A DNA stretch of 64,000 nt. Source: Trichostrongylus colubriformis (Eukaryota; Nematoda; Chromadorea; Rhabditida; Trichostrongylidae). Below are positions 12,801 to 24,700 of this stretch, in pieces. The notes beneath the pieces are model-generated. The model did not search any database and was not told the origin of the DNA. It saw only the letters and a list, made by a program, of their open reading frames with translations. Location of the stretch: contig OZ022259.1 of assembly GCA_963978905.1 (NCBI GenBank), positions 6,138,001 to 6,202,000 of the forward strand, written 5' to 3'. The position numbers were made by a program, and so were the translations under genes. Every line of letters begins with the position of its first letter. Position 1 is the stretch's first letter.

Positions 12801-14870
12801 CCACCCAGACTCCATGTACAAATACGACTGACAGAACTCAGGTGAAAGATTGAATACTATCAATTATCAGTGTGGTAATTTCAGATTTCCCTCGATACCG
12901 TTTCGTTATGCATGGTTAATCGTCCCGGGGAGCCAGGGACTAAGAAGCATCAACTGAATATGGTGCCCTGTACGTTGGGATTCGATCATTGGCAGGTTTG
13001 TTGGAGAATTTTTGAGAATGAAGCGAAATTCAACGTACGGGGTGCGATAATTCAGCGCTGGTGCAAATGCTTGTTTATCTATTTATAAAGTACACATAAT
13101 ATATCAATAATGCATAGGAACTCATTTTTTTTAGTTTCCTCATAAGCCCCCTATGTTTTGCGTAACAAATAATTGCTAAACAATAACAAACATACAATAT
13201 TGTTCTTATCTGATTTTTTTGGATATTATACAATGCTGAGCCCATGTGTAGCTGTTACCATGCCCATGTTTTTCACACCTTTGATCTTTCGTTTCATCGT
13301 GCGCACCTTTGAGTGTATCGAAATAAATAAATAAACACAGGGAGACTTATGGGGAAACTCACACTCTAGCTGTCGTCCAACTGAAAACAGACCCGGAAAT
13401 GCAATCTGTTCCAAAGTTCTTTGTAGAAAGCTGTCTCTGACAAGATTTTCTTTCAGTTTTGGATTCTCACGAAGGATGGACATCTGAAATCCGATGAACA
13501 TATGTGCCTTTCGGCAACACAGGTGGTGCACACGAACGGTGAATGGATGGTGCAGTTGAAAGAGTGCGCCGGCCACGACATGGAGCTCTGGGACTACAAC
13601 AGACAGGTATGCATGATGCAAAAAAAAATCGAGAAATAGAAATTTATTTGCAGAGGAGAGAAGAGGCTTCTAAAAAGTCCCCAGGCAGCGGAATCAATTA
13701 CCGGGTGACGGTTGGGACACACGGTCGGTAGGGCCACTGGGTCACGCGGTGACCATGCACATCCCTTAAAGACAGCATCAGGGGTAATGCGGTAATGGAG
13801 AAATCCCTACAAGAAGTAACTCACATGGCAGTCCTGGGCCTAGGAAGGCTATCTGTGGCGAAATCCCAGTGAAAAAGCGCCCCTCCGAGCTGTAAAACAG
13901 CGCAACGGATCATTGATTTCTTGATCCCGCCTCCCGATGACGTAATTCCCGATAGACTGGGGTGGGAGCGGTCAAGAAGATGCGGCAGGATCGAAGGTTT
14001 TGCGGCGCGCTTTCGCATTTTAGCTTGAAGCTCACTCCAAAAAGTAGATGCTGTCGTATTTCCAAACATTCCCTTGTGTTACTTGGCAACATGCCAATGG
14101 AAAACTAGATCAGACTACTCCCCTATTGACGGACAGGTCGTCCGCGTCGAGAATCAACGGTAGGAAGGGGTCCTATTTCTCGGGTTTTTTTGCCATTTCC
14201 ATCCGTTTTTCTCCACTGTCCTGCTACTAGGCATCGCGACTTTCATATGCACTACTTCTTTTACTTTTCATCCGACTTTCCCCTAATGATGCCTTCAAAC
14301 TCGTTCTCTATAACTGTTTTCTCGAGAGACAACAATGGAACATACTTTCGAGGAAGATAGGATTTATATGAACAAATTGTCTGAGTAATTTATGTCACAG
14401 GGCAAGGGCCACAAGCTCTCACAGGATCGCAAGCCTGGGTCAAACCGTGTGTCCCAACCTACACCCCACTCCTTTGCCCAGTTATTCACAATACCCCAGG
14501 ATTTCGTAATCTTTCTTGAAATGGACTGATCCTTGAAACGTTGCGGTCTGATACTGTTCCGAGATTCCCGCAAAGCGATGAACGAAGAGTTTCGAGTTCA
14601 TCCCCAGAATGACTCGCACGAATCCTCATTGCTTGGCGACAGACAGAAACCAGAGTTTACTGGATTTTCAGAGACGAACTATCAAGCATCGCAAAAGCGG
14701 CCTCTGTTTAACTCAGCGAGATCCGGACATGGAAAGGCAGGAGAACCTATCGCCACCAATTCTCGCACCATGTGCACGTGGTCATGAACAGCAAGTAAGA
14801 TCGTCTTCCGAAATGTTCGTTTGAAAATCCATAGGTTTCAAGGCAGTGGTTGAGCCGAGCATTTAAATAG
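3868..14870 (+). CDS. Polypeptide N-acetylgalactosaminyltransferase (GT27, type II Golgi protein)
   Basis: The enzyme transfers GalNAc from UDP-GalNAc to Ser/Thr of secretory proteins, starting mucin-type O-glycans in the Golgi. Exons: 3868-3987, (optional 4051-4224), 6737-6851, 7402-7481, 8314-8401, 8454-8603, 9214-9329, 9393-9487, 10064-10171, 10228-10290, 10358-10475, 10920-11024, 11082-11160, 11225-11367, 12885-12995, 13457-13606, 14672-14794, 14847-14870. Phases agree at every junction, giving 595 aa (653 with the optional exon). Positions without it: basic tail then a membrane anchor at 17-37; GT-A core with [11 protein letters not shown]; metal-binding DSH at 234-236; GGFNW; the Gal/GalNAc-T motif [13 protein letters not shown] to WGGEN (341-345); and a C-terminal ricin-type lectin domain (~461-595) with three partial repeats, ending QQWLSRAFK. 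Introns hold several transposable elements. The core reads most like the GALNT1/13 group (nematode gly-3/gly-6 type); the exact paralogue is not settled. Identity as a ppGalNAcT is very secure. Confidence 0.95.
4051..4224 (+). other. Possible GALNT stem-region exon
   Basis: The stretch lies after an AG (GTGTAG at 4045-4050), is open for 58 codons in phase 0, and ends at GATG followed by GTAAGT. It would join the anchor exon to the 6737 exon without changing frame, adding a polar Lys/Asn-rich stem ([11 protein letters not shown] at its end), as is common between anchor and catalytic domain in this family. The acceptor is not pyrimidine-rich, and the donor lies at the start of a fold-back repeat arm (4210-4335), so the exon may be spurious, alternative, or formed after the element inserted. 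Confidence 0.4.
4210..5372. mobile_element. Fold-back element, family F1
   Basis: The arm at 4210-4335 is repeated as its reverse complement at about 5250-5372, with core strings such as GGTAAGTCGAAGTGGCCG and CATATCTGCTGTCCGTCTC. About 0.9 kb lies between the arms and includes partial internal repeats (around 4345 and 4975). No transposase was seen. It lies in the large GALNT intron, or overlaps the end of the optional exon. A related copy is at 19893-21352. Confidence 0.75.
6428..6570. repeat. Near-perfect palindrome (hairpin MITE)
   Basis: Arms of about 49 bp (6428-6476 and 6523-6570; outer string AAAAATAGAATGAGACTCC and its complement) flank a ~45 bp loop. It could fold into a long hairpin in the GALNT pre-mRNA. 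Only one copy was seen in the window. Confidence 0.8.
7583..8139. mobile_element. Non-autonomous inverted-repeat element, family K, copy 1
   Basis: Starts CTTAAAGACAGTGTTAGGG and ends with an imperfect inverse of it (CCCTAAAGCTGCCTCTAAG). It is colinear with 13765-14298 over its length, including GGAAGGGGTCCTATTTCTC. No protein is coded. It lies inside the GALNT intron 7482-8313. Confidence 0.7.
8814..8983. mobile_element. MITE family A, copy 1
   Basis: TACAGTCCATTTCGGAGCG at one end and CTCTGAAATGGAGTGTA at the other, with GGGCGTGACC and GGCCACGCCC inside, form an imperfect palindrome of about 170 bp. It is in the GALNT intron 8604-9213. Confidence 0.8.
9563..9726. mobile_element. MITE family D
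   Basis: TTCATACTCGGCGGTGCCGG at the left pairs with the right end, which closes GCAGAGTATGAA; the inner GGGCGTGGCTGC pairs with GTAGCCACACCC. About 164 bp, GC-rich, in the GALNT intron 9488-10063. Confidence 0.7.
9955..10027. repeat. ATT/TAATAC-rich simple repeat
   Basis: Repeated ATTATTATTGTAATACT-like units in a GALNT intron. Low-complexity satellite tract without coding potential. Confidence 0.85.
11938..12090. repeat. Fragment of MITE family B
   Basis: GTGCTATCGAAATGAGGGG followed by CATCTTACGAAAATTTGTAC resembles the left part of the intact copy at 43179 (GTGCTATCGCAATGAGAGGG, then CATCTTATAAAAAGCTGCAC). Only one end is visible. GALNT intron 11368-12884. Confidence 0.5.
13765..14298. 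mobile_element. Non-autonomous inverted-repeat element, family K, copy 2
   Basis: Starts CTTAAAGACAGCATCAGGGG and ends CCCCTAATGATGCCTTCAA, an imperfect terminal inverted repeat. It is in the same orientation as copy 1 and sits in the GALNT intron 13607-14671. Partial relatives are at about 56904-57020 and 57985-58290. Confidence 0.7.
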
Positions 14871-15336
14871 GGTGGGTATTCGTTCCTCGAGTGACTAAAG
14901 TTCTTATGGAAAAAAAGATGTAAGAGCTTTCTACTTGCAGCCGCTTTGCCTTGCTAAATTGAGCGCGATACTGCTATAATGAGGGTCGATCTATTTTCAA
15001 ATGATTTTGCCTTGAGGAAACGGTCATTTTGCAAAATCGTTACCGGCAGCGAAAATGTTCAGAAAATCCTAAATTCTCTGAATTCACAATTCTAACTACG
15101 GTAAATGAAGCTCTGATATTTCTCAATTTTTTTTCGCCGCAGCCCGCGATGCGAAGGTTGTTACAAGACTGCTGAGTTACGGGCAAAAGCTTCGGTCTCG
15201 GACGGGACGCGCACTCCATGCTTTTCTGGCTTATGTGCTTACCCATTACACTACCGAGACCCCTTTCACTTACCTCAGCTTCTGAATGATAAATTTACCA
15301 TAGTTTATCAGCAATCAGCAATCAGCTTATGAAATA
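14871..15336. other. Intergenic 3' of GALNT with a tRNA-like segment
   Basis: The minus strand from about 15263 to 15190 starts GGGTCTCGGTAGTGTAATGG, with A-box-like TAGTGTAATGGGTAAGCAC, and ends near CCGTCCGAGACC, reminiscent of a B box. No complete cloverleaf could be drawn, so a tRNA pseudogene or SINE head is more likely than a working tRNA. The rest is unassigned. Confidence 0.3.
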
Positions 15337-15338
15337 TA

Positions 15339-16891
15339 CACTGCGGTGCATAATGATAAAGCCACTCATAAATTGTTCATAAACTTTCATAGTAAGATGT
15401 TTCTGGGAAACTTCTCAGGTATAGATTGTAGCAAATTTAATCGCGCATCTACACATAACACCAAACTTGAGCTTGAAATAACAGAACAAATTTATCTCCA
15501 TTTTTTCAAAAAAATGCAGCTTTTCCGATGGTGCAAAATGATAAAGCCACCCTAAGTTATTCCGTCGCTTCTCATCTGTATTTGCTGAAACGTTTTGCTG
15601 CGGTAATGTTTTTCTTTTTCAGGTAATGGGGGAAGGAAAACCCCTATCTGATTTCGAAAAAAGCCAAATTGTCGCAAAAAAAAGCGGAGGGATAGTCAAA
15701 TCGTCAATTGCGCAAGAATTTAACCGCAGCCACACAGTTGTCGACAACTTTCTCAAGGATCCTGAACTAAGAAGTGTTCTGGGCGATCTCCTTCACTTTC
15801 CGAGAAGGATGAGCGCCGCATTCTCAGAAAAAGTATCGAATTTCACCAAGTCAAGCTCCGATACCAGGTCTTCTTTGGAGCTAAACGTCTCTAAAACAAC
15901 TGTTTTGCGGGTTCTGAAAAAAAGTGCAAGTTTATCTCGCGACAGAAAATGAGGAAAGCGCCATTCATGACACGAGAACACCGCAAAAATCGAGTGCAGT
16001 TCGTCAAAACATGCAGCCGAGGGTCTGGAGTAAGGTAGGGTATTAGGTCGTAGAATCCTTCTTGCTTTCATATGATGTTTTTCCTCTCCAGATTGTTTTG
16101 TAAGGCTGAAGGAGACACTCCGATATTACTGGCATGATCTAAGAAAGGACAAGCTACGATTTTTGAGAAGGAATTTCAAAGGAGGGGGCGCTGTGGTGTG
16201 GGCCGCCATTTCATCGAAGAAACGTCTGAAGTTATGTTTTGTTCCTAAAAAGATGAGTTCCCCCGGTTACCAAGTGGTCATGCGCCGTGCACTTCTCCCG
16301 TTCTGGCGTGAAAATCGAAGCTGAAATCTTGTTTTCATGCAAGATAAGGGCACAGCCAGAGCACAATTGCATGGTTCAGCCGTCATTGAATAAGGCTCCT
16401 GCCCTGGCCGGCAAATAGCCCAGGCCTTAATCCGATGGAAAATGTATGGCGCTTCATGGTGCGACGGATTTATGCAGATAACAGGGAAATCCAAGGAGTT
16501 AAGGAGCTCAAAAAGGCTATAATCCACGCGTGGCACCAAGTGGACCAAGATCTTATTAATAATCTTTACATGAGTCTAGACAATCGGATTTTTCAGGTTA
16601 TTCGGAGAGAAGGAAGGCCAACGGATTATTAGAGTAGCGTATTGTCTCTCTGTTGTTTACGAGTTGTTAAAATTCCTTACTGGTTTTATCATTTTGCACC
16701 ATCGGAAAAGCTGCATTTTTTGAAAAAATGAAGATAAATTTGTTCTGTTATTTCAAGCTCAAGTTTGGTATTGATGTGTAGATGCGCGATCAAATTTGCT
16801 ACAATCTATACCTGAGAGGTTTCCCAGAAACATCTTACTATGAAAGTTTATGAACAATTTATGAGTGGCTTTATCATTATGCACCGCAGTG
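15339..16891 (+). mobile_element. Tc1-like DNA transposon with ~210 bp inverted repeats
   Basis: Both ends read CACTGCGGTGCATAATGATA and its complement, flanked by TA at 15337-15338 and 16892-16893. The inverted repeats run to about 15550 and from about 16684. The 1553 bp element contains a broken transposase (see the pseudogene entry). It lies between the converging 3' ends of the GALNT and acyl-CoA synthetase genes. Confidence 0.92.
15626..16632 (+). pseudogene. Tc1-like transposase, frameshifted
   Basis: The N-terminal DNA-binding part starts MGEGKPLSDFEKSQIV and includes SSIAQEFNRSHTVVDNFL. The frame changes near 15780 and again near 15830 (SLSEKDERRILRK is read in another frame), then VSKTTVLRVLKKS resumes, and a stop at about 15950 precedes MTREHRKNRVQFVK in a third frame. 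The downstream part WAAISSKKRLKLC is interrupted by further stops, and the C-terminus PMENVWRFMVRRIYADN to GRPTDY is open to 16632. With several frameshifts and stops the gene is inactive. Confidence 0.85.
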
Positions 16892-16893
16892 TA

Positions 16894-18710
16894 CATTCAG
16901 AATTTGAGTTTAGGTGGAAGGGGTTTTGGTAGCGTAGTGGATTAGCACATATGCCCAAAAAGCATGGTAATAGGTGCTGGCTGAAGTTCGTAGTAAAATA
17001 CAACACTGATCGACCCACTGACGCCCATGGTATTACGCGCACAGTACATAGAGTGCCATAGTCAACTAGTAAAAAAATAAGTAATGTTGACATTTTTTTA
17101 CAGATGTGGTCACTAAAATCGGTGAATTGGCGACCGGAACCCCAGTGAGAAGCCACGTGAACGGGTTTTGATTGCATTTTTGTTTTTAATTTTAATTTTA
17201 TTGCTTATATACTAATTGCCAGTGTTGTTATAGTAATCCTTCTACATAGTGCCTTCCTTTAATCATATGCTAGTACATAACGATTCTTTATCAACAGCAT
17301 TAATTCATTGCCATTAAATGTGACTTTAAAATTCTAGCCATGGCTTGCCTTATATTATTTGCGTGTGGTTTTTATAACGTATCGGTGGTGAAGCAATGTG
17401 ATGATTTGTGATTTTTTCTCTTTATTTTTTCTTGCATTTTTATTGTTTTTCATGAATTTTCGAAAATATCTGGAGGCTCTGAAAGAAGTTTCATGTTCTT
17501 TCTGGGAATATATACCAACTTGCCTTAATGAATCGTGCCTTCGAGGGCTCAAATCGACTTTTGAAATTCCACGTTTTGCACGTATTACAATTTCCAGCGG
17601 CCTTCTCTGTTATGTAATGCGTCAGGAATTTCCCAAAGTGGTTTTGGATCCTTCAGTCACTCAGCCATAACAATAAACGACGTATAGCTTCCATTATTAC
17701 CCTTCCAGTGCTATGATATGAGTTGTCGCTTCCTCCTATTCAATTTGTGTTCCTTAAAAATGTTGACAAATCCTGTTGTAACCTGCTCTAGATCTGGTCT
17801 ACTGTATCTCTAATGATCATTGTGTCTTTTTATTTCTTTTGGTGATGTTTCAGTATTTTATTAATTCTAAACAAATATCCTTATATCACAATCCTTATAG
17901 AAGATGTAGCAGCAGGCTACATAAAGAAACGCTTTATTCTGACGCCAATGTTGACATTTTTACCATTTTGTTGTGATAAAGCTCTGGTTCCCACCTTGTT
18001 TACTGTTTAGAGAAATGAGAATGTGGTTCGCTGTGAAAAATGCAAGGAGAGACCCTAACATGAAAAAAACAATGTCTAACCATGGTTGAGATAACATGGT
18101 GCACCACGTGATGAATCGACGCGACTGTTGGTTCAGCGGTTGTGTTGCCCGGCGCCGCTGGAAAGGTTCTGGGGTCGAACCCACGCGCCATCCACGTGAT
18201 GAAACTGATAGCGTGAGCTGGCAGCTAAGATCGCTCAATGTCATAGTTACACTGATGGGTGCCAACAAACTATTTACGAGAATGTAAAGAACATCTTTCT
18301 AGTTATTGGTTGGTAATGAAGCCGATAAGTCATTGGGTTGATGTTTCTGTCGACTAGATCTGCTTCATACACCCCCAAGAACTAGAAAACTTCCTCGAGC
18401 TGAACGGAAGTCGTTCTGATGGCACTGGGTGACCTGAAGCGAACTCAAGCTTCACCTCACGATTCAGTAGTAGCAGAACTGGTCGTTATACCATGCTCGA
18501 TTTTCTCCAATCTTTAGGATTAACATCACGTGGTGTGCCTGAATTCCTACTCAAAGCTAGAATTTATTAATAATTCCAAAGTTTGATCAATAACTATACA
18601 ATAAATGCAAAAGACTGTAATGTTCAGAATATTTTGGCTTAAATTGGAAGGGAACGAATGAAACACGATACAGGAGCATCTTTAGCTTCCGTTACTCAAG
18701 CGACATATTT
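16894..18710. other. Intergenic between convergent genes, unassigned
   Basis: AT-rich DNA without coding signals. At 18123-18190 a + strand segment has A-box-like TGGTTCAGCGGTTG and B-box-like GGGTCGAACCC about 40 nt apart, suggesting a tRNA-derived relic. The minus-strand AATAAA at 18563-18568 is listed separately. Confidence 0.35.
18563..18568 (-). terminator. Candidate poly(A) signal of the acyl-CoA synthetase
   Basis: AATAAA on the minus strand about 145 nt downstream of the stop codon at 18711-18713. It is the first canonical hexamer seen after the stop; use is not demonstrated. Confidence 0.4.
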
Positions 18711-21700
18711 TTATATTCCACCGCTATGAATAGCTCGCAGTTCACTACGTTTAACCTTTCCACTACTTGTTTTGGGTAACTCTTTCACAATCTCAATTCC
18801 TCCACGAAGCTGCTTGATTGGAGAGACCTTGGCTGAAAATATCCATTTGGACATTTCAGATCAATGGAACCGTTATGAAGATAATGAACCTTTGACATTC
18901 GCGATAATGCTGTTCTTTGCCTCAACGTGATCCACTCCTTCCTCAAGCACGACGAAGGCTTTGGGTATTTGACCGCTGGTTGGATGTTCCATGCCGATCA
19001 CTCCCACTTCTTGAACGCCAGGAACCGTTAGAATTATGTCCTCCTTGAACATTCGCACTCGATGGACAATACTCACTGATAGCCACTTGATAGTCAAGGG
19101 TGTCTACAGCTCACAAAAGAAGTCTACTACATGTGTACATTGCGATGGTGTGTACGGATATGACAGCGAATCGCTTCGCGGCGTTTCACTCGCGGCGCCA
19201 CCAGTACGACTCGCCGTATGGATTGCCCTTGGGAGCTGGCCGAGCGTGAGTGCGTCACGTCTGCTCTTCCACTCATGCCACACTGCCTCGCTTGAAGGCT
19301 GCCATGCCCTGCCACTGGCACTCGCACCCGCCACGCCGCTCGCCGCGGGCGGCCACGCGATTTGCTGTCATGTTTGCACACTCCCACGTTGCGATTCGAC
19401 ATTTGAAACGCTCGGGAGTTCATAGAAGAGCTTTAGAAGAACACTCACCAATTCAGATGGTGAGACTTGTGTTCCATTCACTTTTATGAGGTCCTTTACT
19501 CGATCGACAACAAAATAGAAGCCATCTTCGTCGTAATACAATATGTCTCCTTAAAACAACCAGCATCAACAAAACAAGCAATGTCAATAATACGAATCGA
19601 AGTAGGGCCGTTCGAATAATCTCATTCGCATGCCTATATGTACAGTCCATTTCAATTACGGCTGGCAGGGCGAGGCCTACGGACTTGTATCGATCTCTCT
19701 CACCCCGCCACACACTCTCACCCAACTCTGTGGGCCACGCCCCGTCAGCCTACGGGAACTGGACTGTATATACAATATTTAGTTCACATCACAGATCTTG
19801 GATGGATGTCAGTTTAACCATTGCAGGGACTGTTATCACTGCAAATTCAGAAACGAAACATCACACAACTTTGACCTCAGCATCAGCGATTCCCAACAAT
19901 GGTTGGATACCGTATCGAAGTGACCACTTGCAATGAAATGCGTCACTCAACGAGCTTAACATTTATTGTGGTAGGCATTATATCAGGTTAGGTTATGTAT
20001 CTTCGCCATAGTTGTCCGTTTTTTATCGAAATCCAAAATTTACGAAATCCAGATTGTTTTTAATACTAATCCAAATTTAATACTTAATCTATGGCCACTC
20101 TACTTTCCTGAAGTTGGACCAAGAACTCGATATGGACATAAATGTAGACAAAGGCGTAATTCGACCAGCTGAGCACGATTATCGTGCAACAACGGTAGGC
20201 CGGCTACACGTTCATCATCAATACATGATTTTGTAGGTAGGAATGGGTAGATGCAACGCATGTCGCAATCATTTAACAACAGAACATCCTTAGATATGTT
20301 TTCTAATATATTAATATGGAAGCCTCATAAAAGCAGAAAAGGTTCCTCAAAGGCAAATTTCGCGATAATCAGATGGGCCGACTTACCTTCTTGGAATAGT
20401 AGATCCATAGGTAACTAGTCAGGCTGCACCTTTTTCGGTAGAACCCACTCCGACGTCACCCGCTTGGGTTTCCCTACTGGACATCTGACAAAATGGGTGG
20501 CATTGGAGTGGGTTTGACAAGTGTAGCGCCATGATAACGCACCCTGGTGACTCAAAAAGTGCAATCTGACCAGTTACCTAAGGATCCATTATTCGAAAAA
20601 GTCAAATCGATCCATCTGATTATCACGGACTGTGTCTTCGAAGGAATCGTCCCCGGAATTATCTTCATTCTGATTCTCTCAAAACCACTCCACTCTATAT
20701 ACAATACATGAACAGAAACGAAAAAAAGGAAAAAATAACCCTTTTTCACGAATGCGAATTGAAAAACTGGGGAGGAGCACGCCTTTCGAATTCCCGCCAC
20801 TTTCCTTGAGACAACATTAAAACAGTTGTTGGCGGCCGAAACGCAGTTCAAATTTGTGCACCTATGTTAAATCGCGTCTCACTCTGCGTCCCTGACTAAG
20901 TGACTGTCGGTTCTTTTGCTCTCTAGAGCCCAAACCCATTCAGATGTCCCACCGCGTCGGCCGTCGCTTTAGGGAACCCTATCTCAAGTGGATTCTTGTT
21001 TATGAGCGAAAACATTGCATGCAACTCTTAAGAAGAAAATATAACACAAATATGAGGATAATGGAAGAACTTAAATTTGGACGATTTTTTGAGATCCTAA
21101 CCATGGTCTCATCAGCGTGAGATCACGCGGCTTGCCACTGTGATATGCTGTTGCTTGCGCTTCAAGTTCTTCCCATGTACTCAACTGCGACATGGGCGAA
21201 GAACACTCTTACACGTGGGAGGTGTGCACTCAGGAAAACTTCCATGACACCATTCAGAGAGTCGTGTGGCAGATATCGAAAACAGAGTAAAAGTCATCTT
21301 GAAAACGTGTGAGATGGTTGCTTATTGCAAATGACCACTTCGACTAGGTATCCTTCTTATGTGGGCACAGTTTATTCTAGATGGTCCGGACAAACTGCCA
21401 CCAGGGTGAAACATAGGTAGGGTTGCTCTACGGGAATGCAGATATTTTGCTGACTGGGGCTGGGAGTGGGAAATGGTAGCAAGTGTAGATGTGACCAGTT
21501 CCCTCGACACGAGGTTTGATCCTAACCGCCAGCTGATAGACGTTTGAGCAAAGTACACTGCATTCTTCAAAAAAAGTAGCAGAAAAATAATCAAGCATTG
21601 AAAAATTAAAACACACGAAAGAAACACAAAAGACACAACCATGAAGAGGGACCGCAATACGACCCTCTGTTCTGAAAACTAAAGTGGGGTGGGCGCTCCG

Positions 21701-24700
21701 ATTCCCACATTTCCTTCCTTTGCCGGCTTACTCTCACTTTGAGGAATACGTCCTGTTTTCGCCCTCAATTCTCCATATCCAGTACCGTCCCCTTCTCCAT
21801 CCCTCAGTGCGCCTATGCCGCCTACGAATCTGCCTCCTTTTCTCCACTCTTCCTCTAGAAAAGACATCGTGGGTACATGCAAAAGCAGAGCAACACAACG
21901 GCTTGGCCATGGATATGCCTTTCGAGTAGCTGCAGACAGTTCACGTGCTAAGGTATCCAATAAATTTAATACGTCTCCTACCGTAATTTTTATCGTGGAT
22001 ATTATTTGTAACACTGTAGCATTAATTTTCTAGTAGGAATTTGCTCACCCGTTCTGAGCCATCCATCGACGAAAGTATCCGATGCTTCATCTGCCCTGTA
22101 GTATCCACGCATAACGGTTGGTGATCTTAAGTACAGCTCGCCCGGAACGTTGGGACCATCAATGACGTGCCCTGTTTCGTCTCTCAACTATATCGATACT
22201 CAGACCTAGTAGCCTGTAATAATCCACATAATATGGTTCTACATCCCACCTCGGCTTCGAATCCGGGTAAAAGCTTGCCGCAGCTACCGAGATGCTCCTC
22301 TTCGATAAGACCCAGTGGAGTAATGTGACTTAGAACCACGACTTCTGTCATACCGTAACCTGAACTCTACTAAAAGATGTTAAAAAGAGTAGATTCGCGA
22401 AAAATGGCCTGTAAAAAATGGCCTAAAAAAGAGCAGATTCGCGGAAGATGGCCTGAACTTCAGAAACCGAGCACTGTTTTAGGAGTTCGGCGCATCATCC
22501 TTCAACAGAGGAAAAGCCAGATGAGTTTTGTCGTAAAGGATTTCAATCGTTCCAACCAATCCAAGTTAACCGCGCACCACGCCATAACCAGTTTAGTGGC
22601 TTACTCTGTTGGTCGAGAAGTCCTTAGGCAACTGCTCAGGCTACACCTTTGCTGTGGCTGCACGGTGTTGTGCTTGCTTGAACACAGTGAAGCCGCACCC
22701 ACTTAACAAAATGCACCCGGCCTCTAAAGTTTTTTAAAGTCTGAAAACTTTTAAGGTTCACCATTAGACCCGGCTTTACCGTTAGACAATTGCATTTCCA
22801 ATGTGGAAGCCGTCTTCATCTTCTTCACGTGAGCGTCACGTTGGAAATTCGTTCGTCTGAAGCCCGGTGTGATTTTGTTGAGTAGGCATGGTTTGGTTGC
22901 CTAAGCAGGCCTACACCGGCGGGTACCCGTGCAGCAGCAACAAAGGTGCAACCTGAGCAGTTCCAAGGACTTACTTGCATCAAGAAAGTAAGACACCATC
23001 TTGATTATCGCGTGGTGTGCTTATAATTGAATAAAAATGTTTGAGCTTCATGTTTTGACTACAGTGAATCTATATTTCTAATTAAATAAAAATACTTAGG
23101 TATTGAACTAACACAGAACTGGGTCTCTTCTCTTCCTAGATGGACAGAACATTCAATTGGAAGATCTCACCTTGAATTAAGTGCTCGACAGAAGGAAATT
23201 TTCGAAGAAATGTGCTGCTGAGCTCTTTACCCAAGGGACTCGAACCGCACAGAACTGTACGAACCGACGACAGATCGTAACGGTCAACGCTTACTCGACA
23301 GAGAAATGACAGAATGGATGGCACTACATTCAGTGTGTCGACCTAAAAAATATTTAAAACTGTACACACCTGGCTGCGACTTATAAAACTTTTTTTATAT
23401 ACTTTTGGCAGTTGCCTTGCAACCATCACTCAACCGTTTCTCCTCAGATTAAGGAAAGCATCTTTGTAGGTTACGGAATACAGCCTTTGAGAGATTCTTT
23501 GAGAAGTATCGTTCATTGTCAGTAAACCGTTCGTAAATGGGCAAAATCATCCGCTCGTTAGCAGAAGATTTTGAGTTCCGCCTGATCAGGCCTAATAATA
23601 TGTGCTAGTGCTCAATTCGGTTCAACCACTGAACTACTAGCATTCTCTATGCTCAAAGACGGGTGTGTACCCTTACGTCAAGATTTCGCACCGCGGCATG
23701 TCGCAAGCGAAGCAATGTGGACGGGCTAAAGGCGCCATTTTTTGAGGTCCTGAAGCGATTAGGAGAGATCTGCGTATCGCGCACCTAGCATTACCGTGTA
23801 ATCGTTCCAAGACCCAATTATCGCGACGCGCATAGCTCGCACGCACGGCACAGCGCACCGTTCGTCGTCGTGTGAAATCTTGACGTAAGAGTACACACCC
23901 CTCAAAGGCACCGTATCACATTTCCATGAAATTGGAGCCACTCCCATTCCATCGCGCCGAAAGAAGAGTCGCGCTGGATCGGCATTTTTGGGGAAGTGCT
24001 TGAAGAGGCGTGCCACCGACCAACCCTTCCTGTGTTTTCACGGTTGTCAGACACTGGTTAGTCTCCACCTGTATTGAGAGCATCACAAAACATGCATAAT
24101 TACATCAGAGAACCAAATGTTCCAGCGCACTACTGCGTGCTGGCGGGACCGTTCAGTACAACGCACTATCAGGGCTTCGTTTTCTGACTGAAAGCAAGCT
24201 CCTGCATCGAAGCATACTATTATAATATTAGGTTGATTCATAATAAATCGGACAAATTGACCAATTTTAATCATTGTCGTACAACTTTTTTACGACAACA
24301 GGGATTCACTTGAAATATACTCCATCTTTATCGATGACCTTCTGCCACGGTATAGGCAGATCATGGATGCCCTTGCTCCAGAAGGCCGGAAGCTGGAGCT
24401 CGAAGAAGTTGCCGAGTGCCGCCTTGACCTCGTCGCGAGTTTTGAAGTCTTGGCCGTCCAGGTGGCGTTGGCTGTGGGAGAAAAGGTGGAAATCTGAAGG
24501 GGCCAGGTCTGGGGAGTACGGTGGGTATAGAAGTACGGTCCAATTGTACGACAGCAGCTCGGCCTTGGTCGATCTTGCGAAGTGCGGTCTGTGGAAGTAG
24601 ACACGTTGTCGTGCTGGAAGTAGACATGTGACCGCCGCCGTAGCGAACTTTGGACATTGGCCTTCAATTCTCGTAATTGACGAACGTAGACGTCGGCGGA

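Noticed and set aside
15190..15263. Functional tRNA gene on the minus strand
   Set aside because: A good A-box-like start and weak B box are present, but no proper anticodon stem or complete acceptor pairing could be drawn.
19036..19425. 129-codon + strand open frame as a gene
   Set aside because: It overlaps an acyl-CoA synthetase exon on the other strand and a GC-rich inverted-repeat MITE; GC-rich palindromes give chance open frames.
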